A DNA stretch of 64,000 bases, taken from Colwellia sp. PAMC 21821. GTDB taxonomy: Bacteria; Pseudomonadota; Gammaproteobacteria; Enterobacterales; Alteromonadaceae. This document shows, one piece after another, positions 9,500-18,010 of the stretch. A program made the position numbers and the translations under genes. Every line of letters starts with the position of its first letter. Position 1 is the first letter of the stretch. The stretch covers positions 4,092,001-4,156,000 of the forward strand of contig NZ_CP014943.1 in NCBI RefSeq assembly GCF_002077175.1, read 5' to 3'. Below the pieces are notes generated by a model. It saw only the letters and a list, made by a program, of their open reading frames with translations. It was not told the DNA's origin and searched no databases.

Positions 9500-11101
9500 A
9501 TGAACCCGGTGAAAATTACTAATCAACCTGACATTGTCATGATATATCAAGAGCGCGATAGTGTAGAGCCAGCCATTCAGCAAATAACTGAATTAGGGCT
9601 GGACTTTAAAGCTTACAAATTTAACCCAGAAAAATTAAATAGTTTAACGGCAATGACACCTAAAGTTTTATTGCTCTCTTCGAACAATATTAAAAGTACC
9701 ATCGAATTTTACATCAATTACCTAGAAGAATATGAACAGAACATAGCTCCTCATAGTGCCATTTTATTGATCAACAACCGTGAAACATTTCGTGCCTATT
9801 TAGCCTGTGAAAATGGCTTATTTGACGACTACGCCATTATTAATCCTTTAAACGAGCCTTATCGTTTAAAACTTGTTTTATTAAAAGAATTAAAATTAAT
9901 TGAAAATCGTAAAAATGACAGTTTAGAGCAACTGGTTAATGATGGTGAAGACGAGCTTGCTTCATGTATAGAACATGGTGTTGCGCTTAAAAAGTCATTT
10001 ATATCAAGTGTTAATAAGTGTGAAAAAGATATTTTATCTGCGACAGGTATTGCGGTAGAAAATAAAGAAGCTAAAGCTGTATTACAAAACCTGATTGGTT
10101 TGTCTCTAGGGCAAATGAACGAAAATGCTTCAAGCAGTATTCAATACATTCTAGATCAGTTACTTGAATTAAAAGCGAGTCATGAAGACATAAAAGCAAA
10201 TGTTGTTGAAAGTAATCAACCTGAGCATAAAACAGTTATAGGTGTAAATACGGCACTGTTAACTTCAGATGACCAAGACTTAGAAAACCTACAGAGCACT
10301 TGCTATAAAGTGTTGGTAGCGGAGCCTTCTGATATGTTTACGCGTGTCATTGATAAAATATTCTCTGATACCGTATTTAAACATGTCTTAGTTAATGACG
10401 GTAAAGAAGCACTAGATGAAATACACAACTTTAAACCAGACGTTGTACTTTTAGCTTATGATTTACCTACATTAAATGGTATTGAAGTGACTAAAATAAT
10501 TCGTCAAGAGGGTAATAAAGTCCCTATTATTGCTTATACTCAACATCGTGACAGAGAGTCAATTAAACGTTGGTTTCCATTGGGTTTAAGCGGTTATTTA
10601 ATAAAACCTTCTAAGAAAAGTGCCATCTTAAAAAGTATCAATAAAGCAATACAATCACCAACAGAGGTACTTGAGTATCACGCAAAAGAAAACCAAAAAG
10701 TCTTCCAATGGTTACCAAAGTACATGGTAGGTAATAAGGAAATAGACGATCAACATAAAATGATATTTACCATGCTAAATGATTTTTATCACAAAGATAA
10801 TAAGCAGTCAGCTATTATGCTAGCCCAACATTTGGCTTCATATATAGACTTACAATTTGAATCTGAGGAGAACTTGTTAAGACAAATAAATTATCCTGAT
10901 ACTCAAAGCCATCTCAAAGAGCATTTAGCGTTCAAAGAAAATCTTTTGGCACTGATAAAGAAACTTGATCATTATAATCTTGAAATACAGCATAAAATTG
11001 CGATGTTTGTATACACTTGGCTTAGCCAACATATATTACAATCAGATATGGCGATTAAGGCTTATGCATTGTCAATTGAAGAAGAAAGCTTTATGGAGTG
11101 A
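9500..11101 (+). CDS. Receiver-like domain fused to bacteriohemerythrin, with altered phosphoacceptor and one altered metal ligand
   Basis: This 533-residue soluble protein has three parts. Residues 1-130 look like a strongly diverged receiver-type alpha/beta domain. After a helical linker, residues 271-390 form a recognisable response-regulator receiver. Residues 403-530 form a hemerythrin-like four-helix bundle that in this family binds a di-iron centre and O2 or NO. In the receiver the usual phosphoacceptor Asp is Ala319, with an Asp two residues later, and the acidic pair reads EP; the conserved Lys and Thr remain. In the bundle, His419, Glu456, His471, His475, His511 and Asp516 match six of seven ligands, but the expected His before FxxEE is Gln452. 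There is no transmembrane segment. A redox or oxygen-linked signalling role is inferred. The gene stands alone. Confidence 0.85.
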   Translation: MNPVKITNQPDIVMIYQERDSVEPAIQQITELGLDFKAYKFNPEKLNSLTAMTPKVLLLSSNNIKSTIEFYINYLEEYEQNIAPHSAILLINNRETFRAYLACENGLFDDYAIINPLNEPYRLKLVLLKELKLIENRKNDSLEQLVNDGEDELASCIEHGVALKKSFISSVNKCEKDILSATGIAVENKEAKAVLQNLIGLSLGQMNENASSSIQYILDQLLELKASHEDIKANVVESNQPEHKTVIGVNTALLTSDDQDLENLQSTCYKVLVAEPSDMFTRVIDKIFSDTVFKHVLVNDGKEALDEIHNFKPDVVLLAYDLPTLNGIEVTKIIRQEGNKVPIIAYTQHRDRESIKRWFPLGLSGYLIKPSKKSAILKSINKAIQSPTEVLEYHAKENQKVFQWLPKYMVGNKEIDDQHKMIFTMLNDFYHKDNKQSAIMLAQHLASYIDLQFESEENLLRQINYPDTQSHLKEHLAFKENLLALIKKLDHYNLEIQHKIAMFVYTWLSQHILQSDMAIKAYALSIEEESFME

Positions 11102-11253
11102 TCATTAGTCGATAATGGTTTATTCCCTAAGTGTAAAAATTAGATATTGCCGCATTTACAACAAGTGGGTTGTTCATTTGGCAGTATATTTAAATTTACG
11201 TTAAGCCTTCTTTTTTTAACTGTTTGCTTTATCTGTTGGTGAACACATAGCCT

Positions 11254-11916
11254 TTAATTAAAAAAACTAACGGCATTATCAATAGATTCACGATCAGTAC
11301 GAGTATTATTTACGGCGGCGCTTTCATCGGCATAGCCAAAAGACATTCCGAACAACACACCCCGTTGCTCAGGTAAGTTAAGCGCTTTTTTTATTGGATC
11401 TGGAAATTGACCAAGTGCGCCTTGCATACAGCATGATAATCCATGCTCTGCTAGGATTAATGACAAGGTTTGTGCATAAATACCCAAGTCAACCGCGCCC
11501 ATAATATCTAAGTATTTATCCATGGTGAAAAAGGCGACGTGTGGCGCATCAAAAAACTGCCAGTTTCGAATCATTGCCATTTGTCGGCCTTTTTTATCCT
11601 CTCGTGTTACACCGATAGCGCTATAAAGTGCATTAGCAGAACCAAATTGACGATCACGATGAATACCTTCATATTTAGGTAGCCAATTAAAATCAGGGTT
11701 AGGTGATTCACCTTTCATTACGGTGGCGATTAAGTCATTTTTTAATTGCTCTTTCTGATCTCCAGATACTACACATGTTTGCCAAGGCTGCACATTACAG
11801 TTTGATGGCGCTTGTTGCGCTTGTTTAAAAATGGCTTCAAGTAACGCTTGTCGAACGGGCTTATTTAAATAAGCGCGAGCAGAATATCGTTCTTCTAACA
11901 GGGAAATCACTGACAT
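11254..11916 (-). CDS. Nitroreductase-family NAD(P)H:FMN oxidoreductase
   Basis: This 220-residue flavoprotein has the nitroreductase fold. The N-terminal ERYSARAYLNKPV and QQAPSNCNVQPWQTCVV segments are the FMN-binding pattern, and the C-terminal GVLFGMSFGYAD is also characteristic. Family members reduce nitro-aromatics, quinones or enones with NAD(P)H. The length is close to the family norm. A GATGCCC sequence precedes the start, and no operon partner is evident. The physiological substrate cannot be stated. Confidence 0.88.
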   Translation of the reverse strand: MSVISLLEERYSARAYLNKPVRQALLEAIFKQAQQAPSNCNVQPWQTCVVSGDQKEQLKNDLIATVMKGESPNPDFNWLPKYEGIHRDRQFGSANALYSAIGVTREDKKGRQMAMIRNWQFFDAPHVAFFTMDKYLDIMGAVDLGIYAQTLSLILAEHGLSCCMQGALGQFPDPIKKALNLPEQRGVLFGMSFGYADESAAVNNTRTDRESIDNAVSFFN

Positions 11917-12302
11917 AGGGCATCCTTTATGAACATATAAAATATGATTATCAATACTTCAACAATAGCTTATAAAAATAAGCATACTTTAATGATGTTA
12001 AATCCAATATCTTTATAAAACCAATGAATAATTATAATGATGTTGTATTCCAATTAAATATAGTAGGAGAGGCATGACAATATAAAAGCCTGAAAAAACT
12101 AGAATAATATAATAAAAGCAAGGTATTCAAATCAGAGCAGTTGCGTCATATTGTTAGTTAAAATCTCTTTTGTGTATACGAATTTTTGATAGATGTTGAT
12201 AAGAAATATTCATTTGTTTTATATCTATGTTGTGATTAGCATATGAATTATATGATTCAATAATCATCATGTTTGTCTTACCGTAATTTGGAGAATGAAT
12301 AA
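11917..12302. other. AT-rich divergent promoter region
   Basis: About 385 bases lie between the divergent nitroreductase and acyl-CoA dehydrogenase genes. The stretch is AT-rich and carries the upstream regions of both. I found no convincing gene or strong palindrome in it. Confidence 0.45.
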
Positions 12303-14099
12303 ATGCCTGAGTATAAAGCGCCCATAAGAGATATAAAGTTCGTTATGCAAGAATTGTTAGACTGCGACAAACATTACCAACAACTTGGCTACAATGATGC
12401 TAGTGAAGACATGGTAGATGCTATTCTCACAGAAGCGGCTAAATTTACCGAGCAGGTTATAGCACCGCTAAATCAAATTGGAGACCAACAAGGGTGTACT
12501 TGGACCGACGGCAAAGTAACAACACCTGACGGTTTTAAAGATGCTTATCAACAGTATGTTGCTGGCGGTTGGCCAACATTGTCACAAAGTGTGGAGTTTG
12601 GTGGCCAAGGGTTACCTCATTCATTGAATAGTGCGATTAGTGAAATGATGTCAGCAGCAAACCACAGTTTTGCTATGTATCCAGGCCTTAGTCATGGTGC
12701 ATTAGCCACTATTGAAGCACATGGAACTGAAACTCAAAAACAACAATTTATGCCTAACTTGGTTGAAGGCAGTTGGACAGGCACCATGTGCTTAACCGAA
12801 GCCCATTGTGGTACCGACTTAGGCATGTTGCGCACCAAAGCTGAGTTAAATGACGATGGAAGTTATGCTTTAACGGGATCAAAAATATTTATTTCTGCCG
12901 GAGAACATGACTTATCTGACAACATTGTACATATTGTTATTGCACGTATTCCGGGTTCACCTGAAGGTAGTAAAGGTATTTCACTCTTTATAGTGCCAAA
13001 ATTTAACGTCAATGATGACGGTACAATAGCGGACAGAAATGGCGTTAGTTGTGGCTCTATTGAGCATAAAATGGGTATTAACGCGAACGCGACATGTGTT
13101 ATTAATTTCGATAACGCCAAAGGCTATTTAATTGGTGAAGTTAATCGCGGCTTAAATTGTATGTTCACCTTTATGAATTCAGCGCGCTTAGCCGTGGCAC
13201 TTGAAGGTACAGCAGCAACAGAGGCGTCTTTTCAAGGGGCGTTAGCTTATGCGAAAGATCGTCTACAAATGCGTTCAATTAGTGGGATTAAAAATCCAAA
13301 TGGCCCAGCGGACCCGATCATTGTGCATCCCGATGTGCGCAGAATGTTGCTCACGCAAAAATCTATCGCTGAAGGTGGCCGAGCGCTTATTGGCTATTTG
13401 TCACAGTTAGTTGATATAACACACGCTGAAAAAGATAAACCTACAGTTGTTAATGCAGAAACAAAACTGGCCTTATTAACGCCAATAGCAAAAGCACTAT
13501 TAAGTGAGTTAGGTTTTGAATGTACTAGTCACGGTGTACAAATATTTGGTGGTCACGGCTTTATAAAAGAGTGGGGCATGGAGCAACTAATGCGCGACAC
13601 TAAAATAAGCTGCTTATATGAAGGCACGACTGGTATTCAAGCATTAGATTTACTCGCCCGTAAAATTTTAGGCAGTAAAGGTGCAATTTTACAGCCTTTT
13701 ATGGCTGATGTTGGTGCTTTCTGCCAAAAAAATGCTGATAACACGGCAATGGCTGAACAAATACAAACATTGAGTGCATACTTTGAACAATGGCAAGCTA
13801 TAACCGCTACCGTGGGTAAAAAGGCCATGACTAACGCGGATGAAATTGGTGGCGCATCGGTTGACTATTTAATGTTTGCTGGCTACGTTACATTAGCTTA
13901 TTTTTGGGCGCAAATGGCATCAGTAGCACACAGTAAACTAAAAAGCGGTGCTGAAGATAAAGCCTTTTATCAAGCAAAACTTCATACCTGCGAGTTTTAC
14001 TTTAAACGCATATTACCTCGTGCAAAGGGACATGCGGCTTGTATTGAAGGTGGTGTTGATTCAATGATGGCATTAGCCAGTGAAGACTTTGCATTTTAA
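12303..14099 (+). CDS. Acyl-CoA dehydrogenase, long (about 600-residue) subgroup
   Basis: This 598-residue FAD enzyme oxidises acyl-CoA to trans-2-enoyl-CoA in beta-oxidation. CLTEAHCGTDLGMLRTKAEL near residue 160 is the flavin and substrate loop, IFGGHGFIKEWGMEQLMRDTKI near residue 415 is the conserved C-terminal core, and LYEGTTGIQALD supplies the catalytic Glu. The extra C-terminal domain of about 130 residues places it in the subgroup that differs from classical 380-residue enzymes. GGAG lies close to the ATG. It is a paralogue of the gene truncated at the window start, so two such enzymes occur within 12 kb. A strong terminator follows at 14122-14159. Confidence 0.92.
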   Translation: MPEYKAPIRDIKFVMQELLDCDKHYQQLGYNDASEDMVDAILTEAAKFTEQVIAPLNQIGDQQGCTWTDGKVTTPDGFKDAYQQYVAGGWPTLSQSVEFGGQGLPHSLNSAISEMMSAANHSFAMYPGLSHGALATIEAHGTETQKQQFMPNLVEGSWTGTMCLTEAHCGTDLGMLRTKAELNDDGSYALTGSKIFISAGEHDLSDNIVHIVIARIPGSPEGSKGISLFIVPKFNVNDDGTIADRNGVSCGSIEHKMGINANATCVINFDNAKGYLIGEVNRGLNCMFTFMNSARLAVALEGTAATEASFQGALAYAKDRLQMRSISGIKNPNGPADPIIVHPDVRRMLLTQKSIAEGGRALIGYLSQLVDITHAEKDKPTVVNAETKLALLTPIAKALLSELGFECTSHGVQIFGGHGFIKEWGMEQLMRDTKISCLYEGTTGIQALDLLARKILGSKGAILQPFMADVGAFCQKNADNTAMAEQIQTLSAYFEQWQAITATVGKKAMTNADEIGGASVDYLMFAGYVTLAYFWAQMASVAHSKLKSGAEDKAFYQAKLHTCEFYFKRILPRAKGHAACIEGGVDSMMALASEDFAF

Positions 14100-14121
14100 T
14101 CATTAGACTTTTTATAACCAA

Positions 14122-14159
14122 AAAAGCGTTATTAATTTCTTGTAATTAATAACGCTTTT
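14122..14159. terminator. Bidirectional rho-independent terminator
   Basis: A perfect 16-base stem (AAAAGCGTTATTAATT and its complement) with a six-base loop ends in TTTT. It lies between the acyl-CoA dehydrogenase and the convergent RES-toxin gene. Confidence 0.8.
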
Positions 14160-14226
14160 GACATTGTATCAAGGTGTAAAGGTGCCTTGGTTTAGTTGAT
14201 AGGTACATAAAGGTAAATAATTTATG

Positions 14227-14931
14227 CTATTCACTAACGAGCTCTCTCACTTTAGATATTGATTTTCCGTCAAAGATAAACTCGAAGTGCTTAGTTTGTA
14301 TGGCTTTAGAGACATGAATCGGGGAAAAGAGCCCCCAACATGTTGAACCCTGATTTCTTACCGAGAGATATTGAAAACCTTGCTCAGCATTTTTCTTAAG
14401 CTCTGCACCAAGGATCCTTGGTTTCGAGTAATCTTCAGATTCACCAATCCCTTCAACCTTTGAACAATCGACAACATTGGCACTGAAAGTGACTTTTAAA
14501 CATCGCATATCCACCGTATCGTAATGTAAACCTTGTATGTTTTGAAAGTACTTCTGTTGATGATAAAGCGTTTCTTTAATGGCGGTCTTAATAGTGTCTG
14601 CAAGATAAAGTACGCCAAACTCACCCTGGCTAAAGCGTGAGCCATCAGGATTAATGTGGGTAAAAGGCGCGGTGACATAATTTACGCCATCAATGCCAAA
14701 AGGAATTTCGTTGGTTGCAAGTAGGGATAAGTCACCAAGCTGATTTAATATTCTGGGGTTGGTTAATGCTTGAATAGCGTAAACTGTTTCAAAGTCGTCT
14801 TTGCTGATCACATCATCAAAAAGGGTAATAGGGGGAAACTTTGAATTAACTAACCTAAATGCCACTTTATTAACAAGTTTTACTGTTTTAGTGCCTTCCA
14901 TCACGTTACCACTGACCATTACGCATAGCAT
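14227..14931 (-). CDS. RES-domain toxin of a RES/Xre toxin-antitoxin pair
   Basis: This protein of up to 234 residues has RES-domain features: FRLVNSKF near the N-terminus (Arg), IKETLYH with Glu in the middle, and SVRNQGSTCWGLFS containing the late conserved Ser. Characterised RES toxins degrade NAD+ in the cell, and activity is held off by the antitoxin encoded just upstream. The reading frame overlaps the antitoxin gene end. Possible starts are at 14931, at 14919 (ATG, 14-base overlap) and at 14901 (ATG just after the antitoxin stop). The domain begins only about residue 17, so the downstream starts are equally plausible. NAD+ depletion here is inferred from the family. Confidence 0.8.
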   Translation of the reverse strand: MLCVMVSGNVMEGTKTVKLVNKVAFRLVNSKFPPITLFDDVISKDDFETVYAIQALTNPRILNQLGDLSLLATNEIPFGIDGVNYVTAPFTHINPDGSRFSQGEFGVLYLADTIKTAIKETLYHQQKYFQNIQGLHYDTVDMRCLKVTFSANVVDCSKVEGIGESEDYSKPRILGAELKKNAEQGFQYLSVRNQGSTCWGLFSPIHVSKAIQTKHFEFIFDGKSISKVRELVSE

Positions 14932-15301
14932 CTATACGCTTGAAAACTTCGTATAAGGTGCCAAATTTTCCAGTCGAGATAAGCGATAGCGGTGAGTTAC
15001 CATTAAAAAATGGATTATCATTCTTCATCGCCATAAAGCCATAAACGTTGTCAGGATTAGAGAAAACCATTTTTAATGCTTGATGAATATTAGCTATATA
15101 ACTAATACGCTCTAACTGATCGTTAGAAAGCGTTGCACTCTCATTGTTTTGAAACCGATAATAGCTACTTTTGGTCAATCCAAGAATAGCTTGCTTATCG
15201 CCCGCGCTGCATCGCCACTTTTCTAAGATATTACTACCAAGTTTAAAAGCAACCAAACTGTTAATTTTTGGCGTTTTATTTTGATAATTTGAAACATTCA
15301 T
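14906..15301 (-). CDS. Xre/MbcA/ParS-type antitoxin of the RES toxin
   Basis: This 131-residue protein has the layout of RES-associated antitoxins. A helix-turn-helix region with the pattern KQAILGLTKSSYYRFQNNES lies near residues 38-57. The C-terminal toxin-binding segment contains RISYIANIHQALKMVFSNPDNVYGFM and NPFFNGNSPLSLI; this NxxFxGxSPL motif is typical of the MbcA/ParS/Xre antitoxin C-terminal domain. It would bind the toxin and repress its own promoter. The gene lies directly before the toxin gene and overlaps its longest frame, the usual antitoxin-first order. Confidence 0.85.
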   Translation of the reverse strand: MNVSNYQNKTPKINSLVAFKLGSNILEKWRCSAGDKQAILGLTKSSYYRFQNNESATLSNDQLERISYIANIHQALKMVFSNPDNVYGFMAMKNDNPFFNGNSPLSLISTGKFGTLYEVFKRIDAMRNGQW

Positions 15302-15456
15302 ATCACAGTCCTAGTCAAGATTGATAAGCTGATTATAGTCTCAGTTGAAACTAAAATCAATTAATAGTCTTAAATGGGAGGCTGTATGTAGTAAAGAGGA
15401 GTGGAGTGTAAAATTTGAATGATAAGTCACATAAAGAATAACTACCCACAACGAAA

Positions 15457-16197
15457 TTAAAACTTGGGGTCGGCTTTTTGTTTAGTCATTAATTTCATCG
15501 TTTTCTCAGACAACAGGAGAAAAATAACCGCAGAAATTATCGCTGAAGCAAAGATCATGCACATCACTATAATTTGATATCTAGCAGCAATTAAAGGCGA
15601 AACACCTGATAAAATTTGTCCTGTCATCATGCCGGGTATTGATACCAAACCAACTGCAAATAAAGTATTAATTACCGGTATTGTTGCCGCGTTTAGAGCA
15701 TTTTTTCTAGCTTCTGGATATGGTACTTGATTATTCATTTCAGAAAATAAGCGCTCAGCACATAAGCTAATGCTATTCATGGCCGTAGCAAATATCATCC
15801 CCGCAAGTGGAATAAGCACTTGTGCTTGATACCATGGACTGAGTGCCAGCGCGCCTTGGCTTATAAAAAACAAGGTAAAGCCGCCACCACATAATATGGC
15901 CATAAACCCATGTTTGAATAACCGAAGTCGATATGTAGGCAGGGTGCGCAACGCTATCCAACAAGAAATACCGACCATAGCGAATAAAATAGCGGTTATA
16001 AGCCAAACATTATCAGAATAAAAAATATAACTTAGTGCGTAACCAATAAGTAATAACTGTATTAACATTCTAGAAAGTGCGTAGCTCGCTTGTTTTACAT
16101 TTAAAGACCATATATATAGAAAAAACAGAGCGATAATAACAGGGATAAAAGCAATGGATAGGTCAACTAAGCTGATCATTTGCAATGTATTGTTCAT
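15457..16197 (-). CDS. FetB/YbbM-like ABC transporter permease
   Basis: This hydrophobic protein of about 246 residues has roughly seven membrane segments and the UPF0014/FetB signature regions: LIPLAGMIFATAMNSISLCAERL and GLVSIPGMMTGQILSGVSPLIAARYQIIVM. FetB is the membrane part of the FetAB exporter implicated in iron homeostasis and oxidative stress in E. coli. No ATPase (FetA) gene is adjacent, so it must pair with an ATPase from elsewhere or act differently. I prefer the ATG at 16197; the in-frame TTG at 16218 adds seven residues without a good ribosome binding site. Confidence 0.82.
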   Translation of the reverse strand: MNNTLQMISLVDLSIAFIPVIIALFFLYIWSLNVKQASYALSRMLIQLLLIGYALSYIFYSDNVWLITAILFAMVGISCWIALRTLPTYRLRLFKHGFMAILCGGGFTLFFISQGALALSPWYQAQVLIPLAGMIFATAMNSISLCAERLFSEMNNQVPYPEARKNALNAATIPVINTLFAVGLVSIPGMMTGQILSGVSPLIAARYQIIVMCMIFASAIISAVIFLLLSEKTMKLMTKQKADPKF

Positions 16198-16319
16198 GGT
16201 TGCTAATTGTATTTCCAATAGTGGAACTATTATTTAGTATATTCCCCTTACATACAAATTTAGTGTATAAACACTGCCGTAGAATAATTTAAAAAAATTT
16301 ACATTAACAAGGATACTAA

Positions 16320-17015
16320 GTGAAGCACATCAGACACAATTTCATTCGATCTCTGCTGATAATAATTGGGGTATTCACTTCATTTTCATTGTTAGCCCAT
16401 GGCGTAGACGATGCTACAAAGCAGTTTTTAGAAGCTAATCAAGGGAGCGCAATATTTCCCTTTATTTATATTGGCGCTAAACACATGCTAACGGGTTACG
16501 ACCACTTGTTATTTCTAGTTGGCGTGGTGTTCTTTTTATTTCGAAGTAAAGATGTACTGTTATATGTCAGTTTGTTTACGCTAGGCCACAGTTTAACTTT
16601 ACTCTATGGTGTGTTTAGCAATATTGAAATTAATCCTTATATAATTGACGCCATTATTGGGCTTTCTGTGGTCTATAAAGGTTTTGATAATTTAGGCGGC
16701 TTTCAGCGTTTATTTAACTGCCAACCTAATACTAAAATTGCTGTGACGGTGTTTGGGCTATTTCATGGCTTTGGATTAGCCACAAAAATTCAAGAATTTC
16801 AATTACCGAGTGATGGCTTAATTAGCAATATTATTTCATTCAACGTTGGTGTTGAAATAGGCCAATTTTTAGCACTTGCTTTGGTGTTAATTATATTAAA
16901 TTTTTGGCGTAGACACAGCAGTTATCTAAGCTTTGCAACAGTCACCAATACGGCATTGATGAGTGCTGGCTTTATGCTGGTAGGTTTGCAACTAACGGGC
17001 TACTTTATAAATTAG
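16320..17015 (+). CDS. HupE/UreJ-family membrane protein
   Basis: This protein of about 231 residues has an N-terminal signal peptide and about six membrane segments. The signature GAKHMLTGYDHLLFLVGVVFFLF and the later TLGHSLTLLYG and GLFHGFGLA are the His-rich motifs of the HupE/UreJ_2 family, some members of which take up nickel or cobalt. The start is GTG at 16320, with AAGGATACTAA just upstream. No urease, hydrogenase or cobalamin gene is nearby, so the metal role is unproven. The next gene encodes a single-pass anchored protein and probably forms a pair with it. Confidence 0.85.
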   Translation: MKHIRHNFIRSLLIIIGVFTSFSLLAHGVDDATKQFLEANQGSAIFPFIYIGAKHMLTGYDHLLFLVGVVFFLFRSKDVLLYVSLFTLGHSLTLLYGVFSNIEINPYIIDAIIGLSVVYKGFDNLGGFQRLFNCQPNTKIAVTVFGLFHGFGLATKIQEFQLPSDGLISNIISFNVGVEIGQFLALALVLIILNFWRRHSSYLSFATVTNTALMSAGFMLVGLQLTGYFIN

Positions 17016-17104
17016 TGTAGCTTGTTATCAAGATAAACAAATTTCAGCTCAAAGTGCTCTTGGCTTTAGCGTCAATAATAATGAATAAAAATTTAGGATT
17101 TAAC

Positions 17105-17641
17105 ATGAACGAATTCAATATCCCTGTACATACTACCCGCACATTGATTAAAGCCGGCGTTATCGCGTTTTTAGTAGCAACAACGCTACTTGTTACTTGT
17201 ATTTTACCGGCAGAATATAATATTGACCCAACGGGCATTGGTAAAACACTAGGGCTTACCGCGATAGCTGAAGCATCTGAAAAATCACCAACGCTTGTCA
17301 TAGAGCGAGGCACACAAAATGATGCATTAAGAACCGATGATGTTGAAATTATCGTGCCAGCGGGCAATGGATTAGAGTATAAATTAAATATGGAAAAACA
17401 TGCCCATGTTGAATATGAATGGAAAACTGACGGTGAAGCCCTTTATTTCGATTTTCACGGTGAGCCTGCAGGAGATAAAACGGGATATTTTGAAAGTTTT
17501 TCAATTACCACTTCAAGCAATATGAAAGGCTCGCTCACTACGCCTTTTAAAGGTTCTCATGGCTGGTATTGGAAAAATCAAAGTCAGCAACCTGTAACGG
17601 TGTCATTATCAATTAAGGGTTATTACACCATTAAAGGTTAA
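17105..17641 (+). CDS. Membrane-anchored extracytoplasmic protein paired with HupE
   Basis: The 178-residue protein has one N-terminal transmembrane helix (ALVATTLLV-like stretch near residues 15-35), then a periplasmic domain with KLNMEKHAHVEYEWKTDGEALYFDFHGEP and a C-terminal part rich in Trp and Gly. Similar anchored proteins are often found beside HupE-like genes, but I know of no established function. The start at 17105 is supported by AGGA six bases upstream; two earlier in-frame starts have no ribosome binding site. The gene begins 90 bases after hupE on the same strand and ends at a clear terminator, so the two are likely co-transcribed. Confidence 0.7.
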   Translation: MNEFNIPVHTTRTLIKAGVIAFLVATTLLVTCILPAEYNIDPTGIGKTLGLTAIAEASEKSPTLVIERGTQNDALRTDDVEIIVPAGNGLEYKLNMEKHAHVEYEWKTDGEALYFDFHGEPAGDKTGYFESFSITTSSNMKGSLTTPFKGSHGWYWKNQSQQPVTVSLSIKGYYTIKG

Positions 17642-17658
17642 GCGTTGTTGCTTCATGT

Positions 17659-17693
17659 AAGCCGTTATTAACAATCTTATTAACGGCTTTTTT
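17659..17693 (+). terminator. Rho-independent terminator
   Basis: The arms AAGCCGTTA and TAACGGCTT are separated by 13 bases, with a T-run directly after the second arm. It lies 17 bases after the stop of the anchored protein gene. Confidence 0.8.
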
Positions 17694-18010
17694 CATTAGC
17701 TATTTTATTCACAGTTCACATATCATTCTGGTATTAAAAAACTGGTTTTTGCACTTTTCCGACTAAAGCTTTCAATGCTGTCATTCTCTTCATAGTTATT
17801 ACTTCACCACAAAATTCGGAAATACTGAGAAATTAGTACTGGCTTTTTGAGCATAAAATATTGAGCAATATTGGCCATTTTATTCACCATACGATAAAAC
17901 TGAGCTCTGGTGATGTAATTTATGAAAATTCATCCATTTAGTGAATATATTAGCTATATTTCTTTACTTATTAATCCTATTATTAAAGCATTATATTCCC
18001 TAAGGAAACA
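17694..18010. other. Intergenic region upstream of the SulP transporter gene
   Basis: About 315 AT-rich bases lie between the terminator and the SulP gene. AAGGA immediately before the GTG start is the ribosome binding site. I see no other recognisable element. Confidence 0.4.
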
